NCBI GenBank assembly: GCA_014894735.1 | Contig: JADBKX010000074.1 | Coordinates: 1 to 6,691 of the forward strand | Source: Candidatus Sediminicultor sextus | GTDB taxonomy: Bacteria > Atribacterota > Phoenicimicrobiia > Phoenicimicrobiales > Phoenicimicrobiaceae | DNA: 6,691 nucleotides | Direction: 5' to 3' | In this document: piece after piece, positions 6,454 to 6,691 of the stretch | Numbering within the stretch: the first letter of the stretch is position 1 | Layout of the letters: the number at the start of each line of letters is the position of its first letter | Made by a program: the position numbers and the translations under genes | Notes under the pieces: generated by a model | Databases searched by the model: none | What the model was told of the DNA's origin: nothing | What the model saw: only the letters and a program-made list of their open reading frames with translations

Positions 6454-6482
6454 AGAGGAAAATTAATTTTCCTCTTTTTTTT
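6454..6482 (+). terminator. 22-bp perfect palindrome with plus-strand T8 tract
   Basis: AGAGGAAAATT/AATTTTCCTCT (6454-6475) is an uninterrupted palindrome. On the plus strand it runs into a T8 tract (6475-6482), giving a standard intrinsic-terminator shape. No gene is visible upstream on that strand, so it would act on antisense RNA coming from degP. On the minus strand the same stem follows the Spy-like stop by 33 bases with A8 before it and only a weak U-containing tail after it. There it could be a partial terminator or processing site between the two genes. Confidence 0.55.
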
Positions 6483-6508
6483 AAAATCTACTCTAATATT
6501 TACCAAAT

Positions 6509-6691
6509 TTACCAACAAAAACTATTCATCATTCTACCCGTACCCATGCCCATTTTTTGGTAAGAAAATATTTGGGAAGGAATGCCTAAGGGTAATTTTT
6601 CTTGCTGTTCAGGAGTTAACAATCCTTTAATCTCCAAATATCTTTCAATTGTTTTAACCTTGATTTCAACCTGCAACCCAGCAATTTCTTC
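6509..6691 (-). CDS. Spy/CpxP/ZraP-like periplasmic protein, C-terminal fragment
   Basis: The last 60 residues and TAA stop of a protein whose 5' end lies beyond the window. The fragment begins EEIAGLQVEIKVKTIERYL, an amphipathic helix, followed by EIKGLLTPEQQEKLPLG. The LTPEQQ(E/K)KL motif after a long helix is the hallmark of the Spy/CpxP/ZraP (heavy-metal-resistance) family, small alpha-helical periplasmic chaperones or metal-binding proteins. The tail is Met- and Gly-rich (KMGMGTGRMMNSFCW) and ends with Cys-Trp, reminiscent of metal-binding tails in ZraP-type members. The family call rests on a short fragment, so another helical periplasmic protein is possible. Its stop is about 90 bases upstream of degP on the same strand. 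The neighbouring ZraSR-like pair strengthens the call, since ZraP is the classic target of ZraSR in enterobacteria. Confidence 0.75.
   Translation of the reverse strand, partial: EEIAGLQVEIKVKTIERYLEIKGLLTPEQQEKLPLGIPSQIFSYQKMGMGTGRMMNSFCW

Overview
The window is an AT-rich bacterial segment in which every supportable gene lies on the minus strand, so transcription runs from high to low coordinates. I cannot assign a species. A signal-peptide DegP protease, a Spy/ZraP-type periplasmic protein and a membrane sensor kinase imply a substantial periplasm. The type III pantothenate kinase, ECF vitamin transporter, GGAGG ribosome sites and frequent TTG starts recall Clostridia-like or deep-branching anaerobic lineages such as Atribacterota. 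That placement is inference.

The right half (6691 to 1699) reads like an envelope-stress module. It holds the C-terminal end of a Spy/CpxP/ZraP-type periplasmic chaperone or metal-binding protein, then a complete DegP/HtrA protease with two PDZ domains, then a ZraS-like membrane histidine kinase and its NtrC-family sigma-54 activator. The kinase and regulator are separated by two bases and share an operon. The likely logic is that the kinase senses an envelope or metal signal, the regulator drives sigma-54 promoters, and the chaperone and protease handle damaged periplasmic protein. No convincing -24/-12 site is visible inside the window, so control of the chaperone and protease by this pair is a proposal.

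The left half (1650 to 1) is a vitamin/cofactor block: an ECF transporter substrate-binding subunit with its own promoter, a structured leader and a strong terminator, followed by nearly all of coaX. The pairing suggests the transporter brings in pantothenate, which CoaX phosphorylates in the first step of CoA synthesis.

The gaps between genes are short (70 to 220 bases) but unusually rich in palindromes. They include a REP-like element (780-826), a 15-bp hairpin (840-873), a terminator (921-960), a perfect 26-bp-arm inverted repeat touching the regulator stop codon (1648-1700), a hairpin at the kinase start (4772-4796), a 12-bp-arm palindrome (4893-4923) and a 22-bp perfect palindrome (6454-6475). 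I found no tRNA, rRNA, CRISPR array, transposase or plus-strand gene. No gene-free stretch exceeds 300 bases.
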